DNA of 20,875 nucleotides from an uncultured Planctomycetales bacterium (GTDB taxonomy: Bacteria > Planctomycetota > Planctomycetia > Isosphaerales > Isosphaeraceae), in the NCBI GenBank assembly GCA_937907525.1, contig CALCIB010000058.1:1-20875 (forward strand), read 5' to 3'. The notes beneath the pieces were generated by a model. That model did no database searches. It was given only the letters and a program-made list of their open reading frames with translations, and had not been told where the DNA came from. The number at the start of each line of letters is the position of its first letter. Position 1 is the stretch's first letter. Positions 1 through 10,766 of the stretch are shown piece by piece. A program made the position numbers and the translations under genes.

Positions 1-39
1 ATCCGGCCTTCGGCCACCTTCTCCCTCAAGGGGAGAAGG
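1..39 (+). repeat. REP-like interspersed repeat, cut by the window edge
   Basis: This is a partial copy of the repeat also seen near 12.4 kb and twice near 20.7-20.9 kb. It has a short variable hairpin (GGCC/GGCC arms, 4-11 region) followed by a second hairpin in which CCTTCTCCC (17-25) pairs with GGGAGAAGG (31-39). The conserved CCCCCTCAT lead-in falls mostly outside the window. The second stem differs from the other copies on both arms (TCT/AGA in place of TCC/GGA), so pairing is kept. Confidence 0.7.
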
Positions 40-497
40 CGATGATCGCCGCGGCTCGCGAAAAGACGAAAACCATATTCGAACTCGACGACCGAACCCA
101 ATTTCCCGGCCGCGCTGTAAGGTCGCAAGACATTTTTAGTAAACGACTTGCGACATCACCACCATCGAACCGCAACGGTTCGGCCAAGCGCGAACGAACC
201 CAAGGTCGAAGCCGCGGAGTCGTGGTCGCGGCTTCAGAAAATCCCGACGAGATCGAGCGCGACCCGGCGGGTCGTTCCGGTCGCGACGGCGGCCGGCTGG
301 GAGGGTTGTGGGGATTCTTGGGATCGTCGCGGAGCGTCGGCGCGGAGGGTTCGGAACGGGGCGAATCGCGGCAAGGCCGCACGCGGGGAGGGCCGATTCA
401 AGAGGCGTCGGAGGCAACCGCGAGGGTGGCGGAGGGATTCGCCGGCTCGGGGTCTCAGGGACGGTAAGCCGACGCTCTTGGCAGTGGGGAAGACGAC
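40..497. other. Intergenic region upstream of the HtrA-like protease gene
   Basis: No convincing gene is visible. The open frames here lack family features and overlap one another on both strands, as expected in GC-rich DNA. The only notable structure is an 8-bp perfect inverted repeat, GTCGCAAG at 122-129 and CTTGCGAC at 147-154, around an unusually AT-rich 17-base centre. This is a plausible operator or promoter-proximal site for the protease gene, but no clear -35/-10 pair can be assigned. Confidence 0.4.
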
Positions 498-1943
498 GTG
501 TCAAAACCTTGGAGAAGCCGAGGGGGGAAAGGGCGACGCGCCGGCCTGACGATCCCCCGGCTGGGCGTCGGGTTGGTCGCGGGGGCGCTGGCGGTCGCGG
601 CGACGACCGCCCCGGCGCGGGCGTCGAACCCCGCGGCGATCGGCGCCCGGCGCACGGCGGTGGTCGAGGCGGTGGAGAAGGCCCAGCCGGCGGTGGTCAA
701 CATCTCCAGCGAGAAGAAGGCCGCCTCCAGCAGCCGCTGGCCGTTCTCGCCGGAGGAGAACCAACGCCCGCGGGTCAACGGCATGGGGACCGGCGTCATC
801 GTCGACGGCCGCGGCTACATCCTGACCAACCACCACGTCGTCGACAAGGTCCAGGGAATCCAGGTCCAACTCCTCGACGGCGCGACCTACCCGGCGCGGG
901 TGCTCCAGGTCGATCAGGTCCTGGACCTGGCCCTCATCAAGATCGAGCCGGCCTCCACCCTGCCGGCGATCACGATCGGCGCCTCCTCCGACCTGATGGT
1001 CGGCGAGCCGGTCATCGCGATCGGCAACGCCTTCGGCTATGAGAACACGGTCTCCGTCGGGATCGTCGGCGCGTTGCACCGCGACGTGACCCTCTCCGAC
1101 GACCAGGTCTACCGCAACCTGATCCAGACCGACGCCTCGATCAACCCGGGGAACTCCGGCGGCCCGCTCTTGAACATCGATGGCGAGATGATCGGCATCA
1201 ACGTGGCCGTCCGAGCCGGAGCGCAGGGGATCGGCTTCGCGCTTCCCGTCGACGAGGTCAAGCGGGCGGCCGCCGACATGCTCAGCACCCGGAGGCTCGC
1301 CGCCACCTGGCACGGCCTGGTCGCCGCCGAGACCGTGCGGGGCGACCAGCACATGGTGGTCGCCGCCGACGTCCAGCGCGGCGGTCCCGGCGAGGCGGCG
1401 GGACTCCGGCCCGGCGACGAGTTGATCCGGATCGGCGGGATGCCGGTCGCCAACGCCCTGGACGTGGAACGGGCGTTCCTGGACGCCCGCCCCGGCGTCC
1501 CCTCCCAGGTGGTCGTCCGCCGCGGCGGCGCCGAGACGACCGTCGCCCTGGACGTCCGCCCCTTGCCCCGCGGCGTCAACGTCGCGGCGCCGGGTCCGGA
1601 CGACCCGGTCTGGGACTCGCTGGGGATCAAGACCGCGGCCGTCCCCAGCGAGGACGTCGTGGGCGTCAACCCCAAGCTCCGCGGCGGGCTTCTGGTCCAG
1701 GCCGTCTCGCCGGGAAGCCCGGCCGCGGCCGCGGCGCTGCAACCCGGCGACATCCTGGTGGGGATGAACGTCGGCGACCGCAACTGGGAGACCATCCGGC
1801 CCGACCACATCATCCACGTCCTGACCCAGCCCGAGGCCGTCCAGACCGATTCCGCCCTCTTGTACGTCATCCGTCGCAACAGCCTCCAGCAGCGTCGCAT
1901 CAGCCTGGCCGACCCGCGCGTCCGGAACTTCATCGCCCAGTAA
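498..1943 (+). CDS. HtrA/DegP-family serine protease with two PDZ domains
   Basis: 481 aa. An exported trypsin-like protease expected to act outside the cytoplasmic membrane in protein quality control. The N-terminus (1-42) is a signal peptide: Arg/Lys-rich start, hydrophobic stretch, then an Ala-rich cleavage region ending in ARA. The protease core (about 50-260) shows the full triad: His113 in TNHHVV, Asp143 in DLALIKI and Ser220 in NPGNSGGPL. Two PDZ domains follow, about 270-355 (GLRPGDELIRIGG) and 380-470 (ALQPGDILVGMNVG). Length and domain order match the HtrA family. The start is GTG at 498, preceded by GGGGA at a suitable distance; it places the charged region directly before the hydrophobic core. 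The triad is intact, so an active protease rather than a chaperone-only paralogue is expected. The substrate is unknown. Confidence 0.93.
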   Translation: MSKPWRSRGGKGRRAGLTIPRLGVGLVAGALAVAATTAPARASNPAAIGARRTAVVEAVEKAQPAVVNISSEKKAASSSRWPFSPEENQRPRVNGMGTGVIVDGRGYILTNHHVVDKVQGIQVQLLDGATYPARVLQVDQVLDLALIKIEPASTLPAITIGASSDLMVGEPVIAIGNAFGYENTVSVGIVGALHRDVTLSDDQVYRNLIQTDASINPGNSGGPLLNIDGEMIGINVAVRAGAQGIGFALPVDEVKRAAADMLSTRRLAATWHGLVAAETVRGDQHMVVAADVQRGGPGEAAGLRPGDELIRIGGMPVANALDVERAFLDARPGVPSQVVVRRGGAETTVALDVRPLPRGVNVAAPGPDDPVWDSLGIKTAAVPSEDVVGVNPKLRGGLLVQAVSPGSPAAAAALQPGDILVGMNVGDRNWETIRPDHIIHVLTQPEAVQTDSALLYVIRRNSLQQRRISLADPRVRNFIAQ

Positions 1944-1988
1944 CCGCCCCGGCCCCGGCCTCGGATCGATCCGCATCGCTCCCGCCGA

Positions 1989-2026
1989 GCCCCGCGCCCG
2001 CGTCCCCCCGACGCGACGCGCGGGGC
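1989..2026 (+). terminator. GC-rich hairpin after the HtrA-like gene, possible terminator
   Basis: GCCCCGCGC (1989-1997) pairs with GCGCGGGGC (2018-2026), and an inner CGCGT/ACGCG stem extends it around a C-rich loop. It lies 46 bases after the protease stop codon. There is no immediate T-tract (a T6 run begins only at about 2053), so a canonical intrinsic terminator is not shown. Confidence 0.4.
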
Positions 2027-2200
2027 CGCGGCGTTTCCCGAACGCATCACGCCTTTTTTCGCACCCACACCCGCAAGTGGCCACAACTGATTGAGGATCG
2101 ACACCGAGTGTTCAGTCGGATATCGTGAGGTCGACTCCGAAGGGCGCGTCCGGCCGCGTCCTGGAAGAGCCCGCCCGGCCAACCGTCTCGGAATCTCCGA

Positions 2201-2890
2201 ATGCGCGATCGCGACGAGATCGGTGATTCCGAGACGCCTCCCGACCCCGAGGGGGATTCGCCGGGCCACGACCTGGTGATCATCCTGGGGGTGTTCGCGG
2301 AGGGGGGCATGGCGCCGCTGGCGGTGCTGCTCGGTTGGTTCCTGTCGCGGTCGCCGTTGCAAGAGTTCTCCTGGGATCCGGGCGCGGCCTTGCTGGGAAT
2401 GGCCGCGGCCCTGCCTCCCCTGGCGGCGATGCTGACGCTGCTGCGACACCCCTTCGGCCGGTTCGTCCCGGTCAAGCGGTTCTTCGAGGACGAGTTGCTC
2501 CCCCTGTTGAACAACAGCCGATGGGAGGACCTGGTCCTCATCGCGATCGCCGCGGGGGTCGGCGAGGAGATGCTCTTCCGCGGTCTGTTTCAGTCGATCC
2601 TGATGGACGTGCTGGGGACGTGGAGCGGCGTGGTCCTCTCAAGCGTCCTTTTCGCGGCCCTGCACCCGATCTCGATCCCCTACTTCCACGTCATGTTCGC
2701 GCTGGGGTTCTACCTGGGGACGCTTCGGGCCCTCTCGGAAAACCTGCTGACGACGATGACGTGCCACGGGACCTACCTCTTCCTGCTTTTGGCCCGGCTT
2801 TTGCGGGTGAACGACCCCAACCGGCCGATGCGCAACCCGATCGACGTCATCGACGCCGAGCATTCCATCGACGATCACGACGGACCTTGA
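2201..2890 (+). CDS. CPBP-family intramembrane metalloprotease (CAAX protease-like)
   Basis: 229 aa integral membrane protein. The three CPBP/ABI motifs are in order: EExxxR as GEEMLFRG (Glu122, Glu123, Arg127), FxxxH as FAALH (His155), and a third conserved His189 in TCHGTYLF. These residues form the metal site in the family. Hydrophobic segments occur at about 26-48, 60-81, 111-121, 137-156, 161-176 and 184-202. The first 24 residues are acidic and soluble, and the last 25 are a polar tail rich in Asp and His. The ATG at 2201 has only a weak upstream GGA, so the exact start is less certain than the family. Bacterial members are linked to prenylated-peptide processing, bacteriocin immunity or protein secretion; nothing here selects among these. 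The gene follows the exported protease on the same strand after 257 bases. Confidence 0.9.
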   Translation: MRDRDEIGDSETPPDPEGDSPGHDLVIILGVFAEGGMAPLAVLLGWFLSRSPLQEFSWDPGAALLGMAAALPPLAAMLTLLRHPFGRFVPVKRFFEDELLPLLNNSRWEDLVLIAIAAGVGEEMLFRGLFQSILMDVLGTWSGVVLSSVLFAALHPISIPYFHVMFALGFYLGTLRALSENLLTTMTCHGTYLFLLLARLLRVNDPNRPMRNPIDVIDAEHSIDDHDGP

Positions 2891-2963
2891 GGATCGCGGG
2901 GCCGCGACCGGGGTCGGCGCGGACGGGCGGATCGCGGCATGGGGAAGGGGAGGGGATGGAACC

Positions 2964-3917
2964 ATGCGACGCGCGGCGATCGCGGCGGCGGGGTTCGTCT
3001 GGGTCGTCGGGGTCTTGACTCTGGCGGCCGGCGCGACGGCGGTCGATGACGACGGGCCCCCACCGCCGCGCTGGAGGTTGGAGCCCGGGACCGAGCGTTA
3101 CTACGTCCTGGCCCAGACGACCGTCCTGGACAGCACGCCGCGGGGGGGCCGGACCATCCGCGCCGAGTGGCGGCAGGAGGTGTACCTGCGCTGGATCGTC
3201 GGCGAGGTCGAGGGGGACTCGGCCAGGGTCGTCTTGATCGTCGATCGGGTCCGCGCCCGCGTCGAGCGTGACGGCCTGTCTCCCGGCGGCTTCGCATTCG
3301 ATACGGCGTCCGACGTCGTACCGGCGGGGAACTCCCACGCGGCCCGCCTGGGCGCGGTGTTGAAAGGAGTCGTCGGCACCCGCCTCGAATTTCGGATGAC
3401 CCCCCGGGGCGAACCGCGGGACGTCAAGTTCCCGCGCGAGTCGTCGGACGCGCCGCGCGGCCCCGCCGCCTTCTGGGACGGCGCGCCGGCGTCGGAGGAC
3501 GCGCTTTGGGGCCTCATCGCCACGTCGATCCCGTTCCTCCCCGAGGGACCGTCGGAAGCGGGCACGGTCTGGACCCGCCAAAGCATCGCCCCGATGCCGA
3601 ACCTGGGCTCCCTGGTCCTGGACAAGACCTACACCGACCGCGGCCCGCGACCGAACCGTCCGGATATCCACGACGTCGACGTCGAGACCCGCTTCTCCCT
3701 CCGACCGACGCCCGGCCGCCTGATGGAGACGACGATCGAGAAACAGTCCGGCGCGGGCGCGTTCGCCTTCGACGTCCGTCGCGGCCTGGTCGAGTCCGGC
3801 CGGCTCGAGGACGCGCTGACGATCCGCTTCCGATGCTCCGAGGGCTGCCAGGTCGTGCAGAAGTCGTCCACCCGGTTGGAGCTGAAGCTCCTGCCCGACC
3901 CCGCGCCGTCGCCGTGA
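2964..3917 (+). CDS. Secreted protein of unknown function (DUF6263-like)
   Basis: 317 aa. A signal peptide is clear at 1-27 (MRRAAIAAAG start, hydrophobic core, Ala-rich cleavage zone). The mature part is mostly predicted beta strand: an EPGTERYYVLAQTT segment, then a basic/aromatic strand (QEVYLRWIVGEVEG) and a repeated alternation of charged and hydrophobic residues to the end. This pattern resembles DUF6263, a family of exported planctomycete proteins of unknown role; the match is from memory and is tentative. Two Cys residues near the C-terminus (in CSEGCQ) could form a disulfide. A good ribosome-binding site (GGGAGGGGA) precedes the ATG. The gene lies 73 bases after the CPBP protease gene on the same strand and may be cotranscribed with it. 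It converges on the sigma-54 activator with only 24 bases between stop codons. Confidence 0.8.
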   Translation: MRRAAIAAAGFVWVVGVLTLAAGATAVDDDGPPPPRWRLEPGTERYYVLAQTTVLDSTPRGGRTIRAEWRQEVYLRWIVGEVEGDSARVVLIVDRVRARVERDGLSPGGFAFDTASDVVPAGNSHAARLGAVLKGVVGTRLEFRMTPRGEPRDVKFPRESSDAPRGPAAFWDGAPASEDALWGLIATSIPFLPEGPSEAGTVWTRQSIAPMPNLGSLVLDKTYTDRGPRPNRPDIHDVDVETRFSLRPTPGRLMETTIEKQSGAGAFAFDVRRGLVESGRLEDALTIRFRCSEGCQVVQKSSTRLELKLLPDPAPSP

Positions 3918-3941
3918 ACCCGACGCCCGATCCGGTCCCGT

Positions 3942-7019
<3,078 letters not shown>

Positions 7020-7126
7020 CTCGTCCCTCCCTTCGACCAACCCGCCCGCGCCGGCCCGAACGACCTAGTCCCCCGGTCCCAACCCACCTTACCATCACCG
7101 GCGCGCGCCGACAGCGCCATCTTCTC

Positions 7127-7142
7127 ATTTCGGCGCTGAAGT
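7127..7142. promoter_or_regulatory. Imperfect palindrome, possible activator binding site (site A)
   Basis: ATTTCGGCGCTGAAGT matches the perfect palindrome at 7355-7370 at 14 of 16 positions. Its centre lies about 115 bases upstream of the activator's ATG, which would suit autoregulation. The binding protein is inferred from position only. Confidence 0.4.
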
Positions 7143-7278
7143 GCAAGCCGAAGGGTGTCGAATTCTCAACACCGTCAACTGTCGAACGCCAAGTCGATGG
7201 GCAACCACGAGGGAGACGCAAAACCGGGATTCTGGAGCGGTCGAACCCAAGAAATTTTCGCCAATCAACCATGTACAC

Positions 7279-7298
7279 CTAGATTTTGGGAAATCTAG
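7279..7298. promoter_or_regulatory. AT-rich stem-loop in the divergent region
   Basis: CTAGATTT (7279-7286) and AAATCTAG (7291-7298) form a perfect 8-bp inverted repeat around TGGG. It sits in the AT-rich patch between the two related palindromes. It could be an operator or a bend site; no T-tract follows that would suggest a terminator. Confidence 0.35.
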
Positions 7299-7354
7299 TT
7301 AATTTACGAAGAATAGTCTGTTTGTCGGCGCTCAATCGCGGGGTTCGCCGTCGA

Positions 7355-7370
7355 ATTTCGGCGCCGAAAT
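7355..7370. promoter_or_regulatory. Perfect 16-bp palindrome, candidate upstream activator site (site B)
   Basis: ATTTCGGCGCCGAAAT is fully self-complementary, and outer TCGA/TCGA arms extend it with a one-base offset. Its centre is about 92 bases upstream of the -24 element at 7454 and about 117 bases from the start site that element would imply. This is the usual distance for an enhancer site of a sigma-54 activator. Confidence 0.5.
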
Positions 7371-7453
7371 CTCGACATGGCGTCGATGGGTCGAACCCTC
7401 AAAGTCAAGTCTCCGCCCCCGCGGATTCGGGAAAATCGCGTCGGCGAAGCGCC

Positions 7454-7468
7454 GGGCACGTCAAGTGC
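7454..7468 (+). promoter_or_regulatory. Candidate sigma-54 (-24/-12) promoter for the alpha/beta hydrolase
   Basis: GGGCACG-TCAA-GTGC matches the sigma-54 consensus TGGCACG-N4-TTGC at 6 of 7 and 3 of 4 positions. The invariant GG (7455-7456) and GC (7467-7468) have the required 10-base spacing. It faces the hydrolase and lies in the gap shared with a sigma-54 activator gene. Transcription would begin near 7480, giving a leader of about 130 bases. Confidence 0.5.
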
Positions 7469-7611
7469 GATGGTGGGTCGGCGATTCCGCGGGCCGGTCG
7501 AGCGTCGCGACGTCGGACGGAGGTCCGGTCGAGGCGGCTGGCCGCGGGTCGACTCCAGGAATCGGCGCCTTGGACGACGGCGGCGGGCGTTTTGAGTGGG
7601 CGGGGGGCGGA

Positions 7612-8490
7612 ATGAGGCTTTCCAGGAAGTGGCGGGGTCATGACGCGAGGCTCGTCCCGGACGCCGGGGCGCGGCCGTCGCGGCGCGTGACCGTCGAGGG
7701 CGAGGACTTCGACGTGGTCCGGATGGGTCGCGGCGACCCGTTGGTGGTCGTTCCCGGCCTGGCCGGCGGCTGGCGGCTGACGACGCCCCTGCTGCGGGCC
7801 CTGGCGCGACGGTTCCAGGTCTTCTCCTACGACTTGCGCGGCGAACGACCGTTCGGGGCCGGGCCGCTGGGGGCGACCCGGACGCCTTACGTCGAGATCG
7901 GCCGCCACGCCGCGGACCTCGCCGCCTTGATCGAGCGGCTGGGGTTGGAGCGACCGACGGTCCTGGGCGTCTCGTTCGGCGGCGCGATCGCCCTGGAGTT
8001 GGCGGTCGAGCACCCTCGCGCCCTGGACGCCTTGATCGTGCAGGGAATGGAGCCGAAGTTCCGGGCGACGACGGCCTCGGCGATCGTCCGTCACGTCCTG
8101 GAGCGGTACGCCCCGCCGCCGGACAGCCCGTTCATCAACCAGTTCTTGAACCTGCTGTACGCCAAAAAGCCCGAGCCCGGCCCGGCCCACGACCTGATCG
8201 TCGATCGGATCTGGCGGACGCCGCGGATCGTGACGGCCCACCGCCTGGCGCAGTTGGAGCAGTTCGACGTGACGGATCGGCTCTGGCGGTTGGAGGCGCC
8301 CACCCTGGTCGTCGCCGGCGCCAAGGACGCGATCATTCCGGCCTCGCGACAGAAGCGGCTGGCCCAGGAGATCTCCGGCGCCCGCTTCGAGTCGATCGAG
8401 GGCGCCGGCCACGTCGCCTTCATCACCCACGCCGACGCCATGGCCGCCCAGGTCCAGGCCCACCTGGAGCGGGTCAAGACCCACGTTTGA
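7612..8490 (+). CDS. Alpha/beta hydrolase
   Basis: 292 aa, cytoplasmic (no signal peptide). The catalytic triad is readable: nucleophile Ser121 in GVSFGG, acid Asp249 in VAGAKDAIIP, and His267 in GAGHVAF. The oxyanion region is the VVPGLAGGW segment (47-54). A lid-like insertion rich in Pro, Phe and Leu (about 165-200) would shape the substrate pocket; the substrate cannot be told from sequence. The ATG at 7612 is preferred because GGGGGGCGG precedes it and the family fold starts soon after. An upstream in-frame GTG at 7465 overlaps the -12 element of the putative sigma-54 promoter and would add 49 low-complexity residues. The gene is divergent from the membrane sigma-54 activator, the likely regulator, and ends in a triple terminator-like repeat. 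Confidence 0.9.
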   Translation: MRLSRKWRGHDARLVPDAGARPSRRVTVEGEDFDVVRMGRGDPLVVVPGLAGGWRLTTPLLRALARRFQVFSYDLRGERPFGAGPLGATRTPYVEIGRHAADLAALIERLGLERPTVLGVSFGGAIALELAVEHPRALDALIVQGMEPKFRATTASAIVRHVLERYAPPPDSPFINQFLNLLYAKKPEPGPAHDLIVDRIWRTPRIVTAHRLAQLEQFDVTDRLWRLEAPTLVVAGAKDAIIPASRQKRLAQEISGARFESIEGAGHVAFITHADAMAAQVQAHLERVKTHV

Positions 8491-8493
8491 CGG

Positions 8494-8704
8494 ATCATCC
8501 TCAGGGAGTCTCCCCCCCGTCGGATTCGGCCCCGGCGGGGGTGGAGCTTCTTGACCGGGATCACCCGAATCATCCTCGGGAACGCCTCCCCTCGCCGGAT
8601 TCGGCCCCGGCGGGGGGGCTTCTCGTCTCGAACCACCCAAGTCATCCTCGGAAAGCCTCCCTCTCGCCGGCTTCGGCCCCGGCGGGACGGGAGGTTTTCT
8701 TTTT
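8494..8704 (+). repeat. Three tandem terminator-like hairpin units
   Basis: Three imperfect copies begin at 8494, 8569 and 8641 (periods 75 and 72). Each opens with a variant of TCATCCTCGG and carries a hairpin of CGCCGG-type arms around an 8-base loop (ATTCGGCC in two copies, CTTCGGCC in the third). Stems: 8514-8523 with 8532-8541, 8588-8598 with 8607-8617, and 8656-8670 with 8679-8694. The array starts four bases after the hydrolase stop codon. Confidence 0.7.
8656..8704 (+). terminator. Intrinsic terminator of the alpha/beta hydrolase transcript
   Basis: The third hairpin unit has the longest stem: CCTCCC (8656-8661) pairs with GGGAGG (8689-8694), and the inner arms continue to CGCCGG/CCGGCG with one bulged base. 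A TTTTCTTTTT tract (8695-8704) follows directly. Of the three units only this one has the T-tract of a classical intrinsic terminator. Confidence 0.75.
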
Positions 8705-9121
8705 CCCCGCTCGATGCGAGAGCGGACGACCCGCGCTCGATCCTGGACGTGACGCCGCCACCATGCCGGCGCGCCCGCGTCGCGCGCGAAAGAGAAGGCG
8801 AGTCCCGCGGATTCGACCACGATCTTCTTGAAACTTAGGGGTTAGGTCATTATCCTCGACATGGAGTGATCTCGCATCCCCACCGGCGGTCGTGGCCGAG
8901 TTGTCCCAAGCCGCCAAACATCCTTCCTTTGCGCGCCGTCTCTCCAATGGATCGACGGGCGCGAATCCGCGACGCCCGCCAGGGAGTCGATGATCGCCGC
9001 CGCTCGTTCCAGGGACGATCGGATCGGCGAGGAGGACGAGGGACCGCGACGAGGCACGCCTAGATCGGTCGACATTCCGTCGACCGACTTCATCCCACGG
9101 ATTCTGGAGGTTCGCTTCGAC
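8705..9121. other. Intergenic region upstream of the first DUF1559 gene
   Basis: No gene is supported. An open frame runs through the second half in phase with the DUF1559 gene, but its start would add a non-prepilin extension and it has no ribosome-binding site. I see no clear promoter. Confidence 0.4.
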
Positions 9122-10183
9122 ATGATTACGGCGAGACGTCGGGGGTCGGGGTTCACCCTGATCGAATTGCTGGTGGTGATAGCCATCATCGCGGTCTTGA
9201 TCGCGCTATTGTTGCCGGCCGTGCAGGCGGCGCGCGAGGCGGCCCGTCGGGCCCAGTGCGTCAACAACCTCAAGCAGATGGGGCTGGCGATCCACAACTA
9301 CGAGTCGTCCATCGGCTCGCTCCCCTGGGCGCAGGGCCCGATCGGCCCCTGGACGGATTGGTCGGCGTTCAGCATGATCCTGCCCCATCTGGAGCAGGCG
9401 ACGCTGTTCAACGCGATCAACTTCGGCGTCTACGGCGCCGGCGGCGTGGCCCTCAACCCGGCCCTGCCCGGCAGTCCGATCAACTCGACGGCGATCCGCA
9501 CGCAGGTGCCCGCCTTCCTCTGTCCGTCCGACGACGACCGACTGACCAGCGCCGAGGGGCATCACAACTACGCGGTGAACGTCGGCAGTCTGCCGGTCAT
9601 CTACGCGGCGACGCTCGGCGGCGTGGCGGTTTCCGCCAACGGCGCGTTCGTGCCGATCACCGATCGCGGCGGGGTCGGTCAGAAGATCACCACGTTCGCC
9701 AGCATCTCCGACGGCCTGAGCATGACGGCGTTCATGAGCGAGTTCGTCAAGGGGATCGGCACGACGAACAACTCGTCGCTCGACATCCGCAAGCCCAGCG
9801 CCACGATCACCCTGGTCTCGGCGCCCTCGGCGTACAACGTGCCGAACCCCTTCGAGGTCCTTTGCAACGCGGCCAGCCCCAACCAGCCCGGGGCGACGAT
9901 GTTCGGCGGTTACTCGCGCGGGACGTACTGGCAGCTCGGCCAGCCCCACAACGGTTCGTACAACCACGTGATGGCGCCGAACAAGTGGAGTTGCAGCTCG
10001 TCGACCGACACGCTCAACAACACCATCGGCGCCTATGGGGCGTCGAGCCGCCACTCCGGCGGCGTCAACGTCCTCTTCGGCGACGGCAGCGTGAAGTTCG
10101 TCAAGGACAGCGTGAGCCTGCCGACCTGGTGGGCCGTCGCCACCCGCGCCGGCAGCGAGGTTGTCTCCGCCGACAGCTTCTGA
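9122..10183 (+). CDS. DUF1559 domain-containing protein with prepilin-type N-terminus
   Basis: 353 aa. The N-terminus has the prepilin cleavage/methylation signature (GFTLIELLVVIAIIAVLIA, about residues 10-28), a basic leader before it and a single hydrophobic helix, then the family's AVQAAREAARR and NNLKQMGLAIHNY segments. The C-terminus carries the diagnostic H-X9-DG motif (His311, Asp321-Gly322 in HSGGVNVLFGDG). DUF1559 proteins are greatly expanded in planctomycetes; they resemble type II/IV pseudopilins, and their role is not settled. The start is ATG 9122, with GGAGG 11 bases upstream; an in-frame upstream extension to 8990 is rejected because the prepilin leader must be short. It converges on a small lipoprotein gene. 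Confidence 0.93.
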   Translation: MITARRRGSGFTLIELLVVIAIIAVLIALLLPAVQAAREAARRAQCVNNLKQMGLAIHNYESSIGSLPWAQGPIGPWTDWSAFSMILPHLEQATLFNAINFGVYGAGGVALNPALPGSPINSTAIRTQVPAFLCPSDDDRLTSAEGHHNYAVNVGSLPVIYAATLGGVAVSANGAFVPITDRGGVGQKITTFASISDGLSMTAFMSEFVKGIGTTNNSSLDIRKPSATITLVSAPSAYNVPNPFEVLCNAASPNQPGATMFGGYSRGTYWQLGQPHNGSYNHVMAPNKWSCSSSTDTLNNTIGAYGASSRHSGGVNVLFGDGSVKFVKDSVSLPTWWAVATRAGSEVVSADSF

Positions 10184-10205
10184 CCCGACCGAAGGTCGAA
10201 CCGGA

Positions 10206-10229
10206 GGGCCGCGCCTCAGGGCGCGGCCC
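10206..10229. terminator. Hairpin between convergent DUF1559 and lipoprotein genes
   Basis: GGGCCGCGCC (10206-10215) pairs perfectly with GGCGCGGCCC (10220-10229) around TCAG. It lies 22 bases after one stop codon and 30 bases from the other, so it could serve both directions. Neither side has a T-tract. Confidence 0.55.
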
Positions 10230-10259
10230 CCGTCGCGCGCCGAGCGCGGCCCAGGCGGC

Positions 10260-10661
10260 TTAATTGGAGTTCGAGGTCGTCGACAGGTCGATCTCGTAAA
10301 GGTTGTCGCCCGACTTGACCTCGAAGGTCATCGGCGGGAAGTCGGTGCGCGCCGCCTTCTTCTTCCCCGCCGGCTGGATGTTGACGAAGATCTGGTTCGT
10401 GCCGACCAGCGTCTTGATCGAGTAGGAGCCGTCCTCCCCGATGGGGGCCGTCCGGCTCGCCGCGCTCTTCCGCTTGTAGTTCGACGGGTCGAAGATCACC
10501 TCGCCCTTGGTGACCAGCTTGCCGTCGAGTTTGACGCTCCCCTTGACCTCCGCCTCTTCTTCCGAGGTCTCCACCGACGGCGGCCCCTCGCCGCAGCCCC
10601 AGCTCGCGGCCAGACCGGCCGCGGCGCTGACGATCATCATTCGCCGACGTGTTTGATCCAT
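10260..10661 (-). CDS. Small putative lipoprotein, carboxypeptidase-regulatory-like (beta-sandwich)
   Basis: 133 aa. The N-terminus (MDQTRRRMM, then an Ala-rich hydrophobic run) ends at Cys23 in the SWGCGEG context. This suggests a lipoprotein, although the residues before the Cys are not an ideal lipobox. An acidic linker (ETSEEEAEV) leads to a compact beta domain: KGSVKLDGKLVTKGEVIFDP, then GEDGSYSIKTLVGTN. This is the pattern of the transthyretin-like carboxypeptidase regulatory domain found in many small planctomycete surface lipoproteins. Such genes often sit near DUF1559 genes, as here (convergent, 76 bases apart). AAGGAG precedes the ATG at 7 bases. A much longer open frame runs upstream to 12200, but it has no family features and crosses the esterase gene. 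Confidence 0.85.
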   Translation of the reverse strand: MDQTRRRMMIVSAAAGLAASWGCGEGPPSVETSEEEAEVKGSVKLDGKLVTKGEVIFDPSNYKRKSAASRTAPIGEDGSYSIKTLVGTNQIFVNIQPAGKKKAARTDFPPMTFEVKSGDNLYEIDLSTTSNSN

Positions 10662-10737
10662 CGTCGCTCCTTGCTCGATTTCGTGTGCATCCGGAACGGC
10701 GGACAGGCCGGTGGGCATGCTTCGACGCCGTCTCCTA

Positions 10738-10766
10738 AGCATATCATTTCGCGTCGCCCGATCCAA
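10738..10766 (-). promoter_or_regulatory. Candidate sigma-70 promoter of the lipoprotein gene
   Basis: On the minus strand, TTGGAT (10761-10766) and TATGCT (10738-10743) are separated by 17 bases. They match the -35 and -10 consensus at 3 and 4 of 6 positions. The start site would lie about 70 bases upstream of the ATG. Moderate support only. Confidence 0.35.

Larger units (their letters stand above)
7020..7611. other. Divergent regulatory region between the sigma-54 activator and the alpha/beta hydrolase
   Basis: 592 bases without a convincing gene. It contains a markedly AT-rich patch (about 7240-7320) in otherwise GC-rich DNA, a perfect 16-bp palindrome (7355-7370), a 14/16 match to it (7127-7142), a stem-loop (7279-7298, CTAGATTT/AAATCTAG around TGGG) and a sigma-54-like promoter facing the hydrolase (7454-7468). 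Short open frames in this stretch look like chance. Confidence 0.6.

Noticed and set aside
7090..7120. Sigma-54-like site on the minus strand facing the activator gene
   Set aside because: A GG-N10-GC spacing occurs (TGGCGCT...GC), but the -12 half matches TTGC at only two of four positions. In DNA this rich in GC it is expected by chance.
7465..7611. Upstream GTG start for the alpha/beta hydrolase
   Set aside because: The 49 added residues are low-complexity and the codon overlaps the putative -12 promoter element. ATG 7612 has a purine-rich site upstream and starts the conserved fold.
8494..8704. Possible CRISPR array
   Set aside because: Only three imperfect units, with similarity spread through the whole unit rather than repeat plus unique spacer, and a terminator T-tract at the end. 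No cas genes.
8487..8831. ORF with a repeated SAPAG-type peptide after the hydrolase
   Set aside because: The peptide repeat arises because the hairpin units have periods of 75 and 72, both multiples of three. The start would be a TTG overlapping the hydrolase stop, with no ribosome-binding site.
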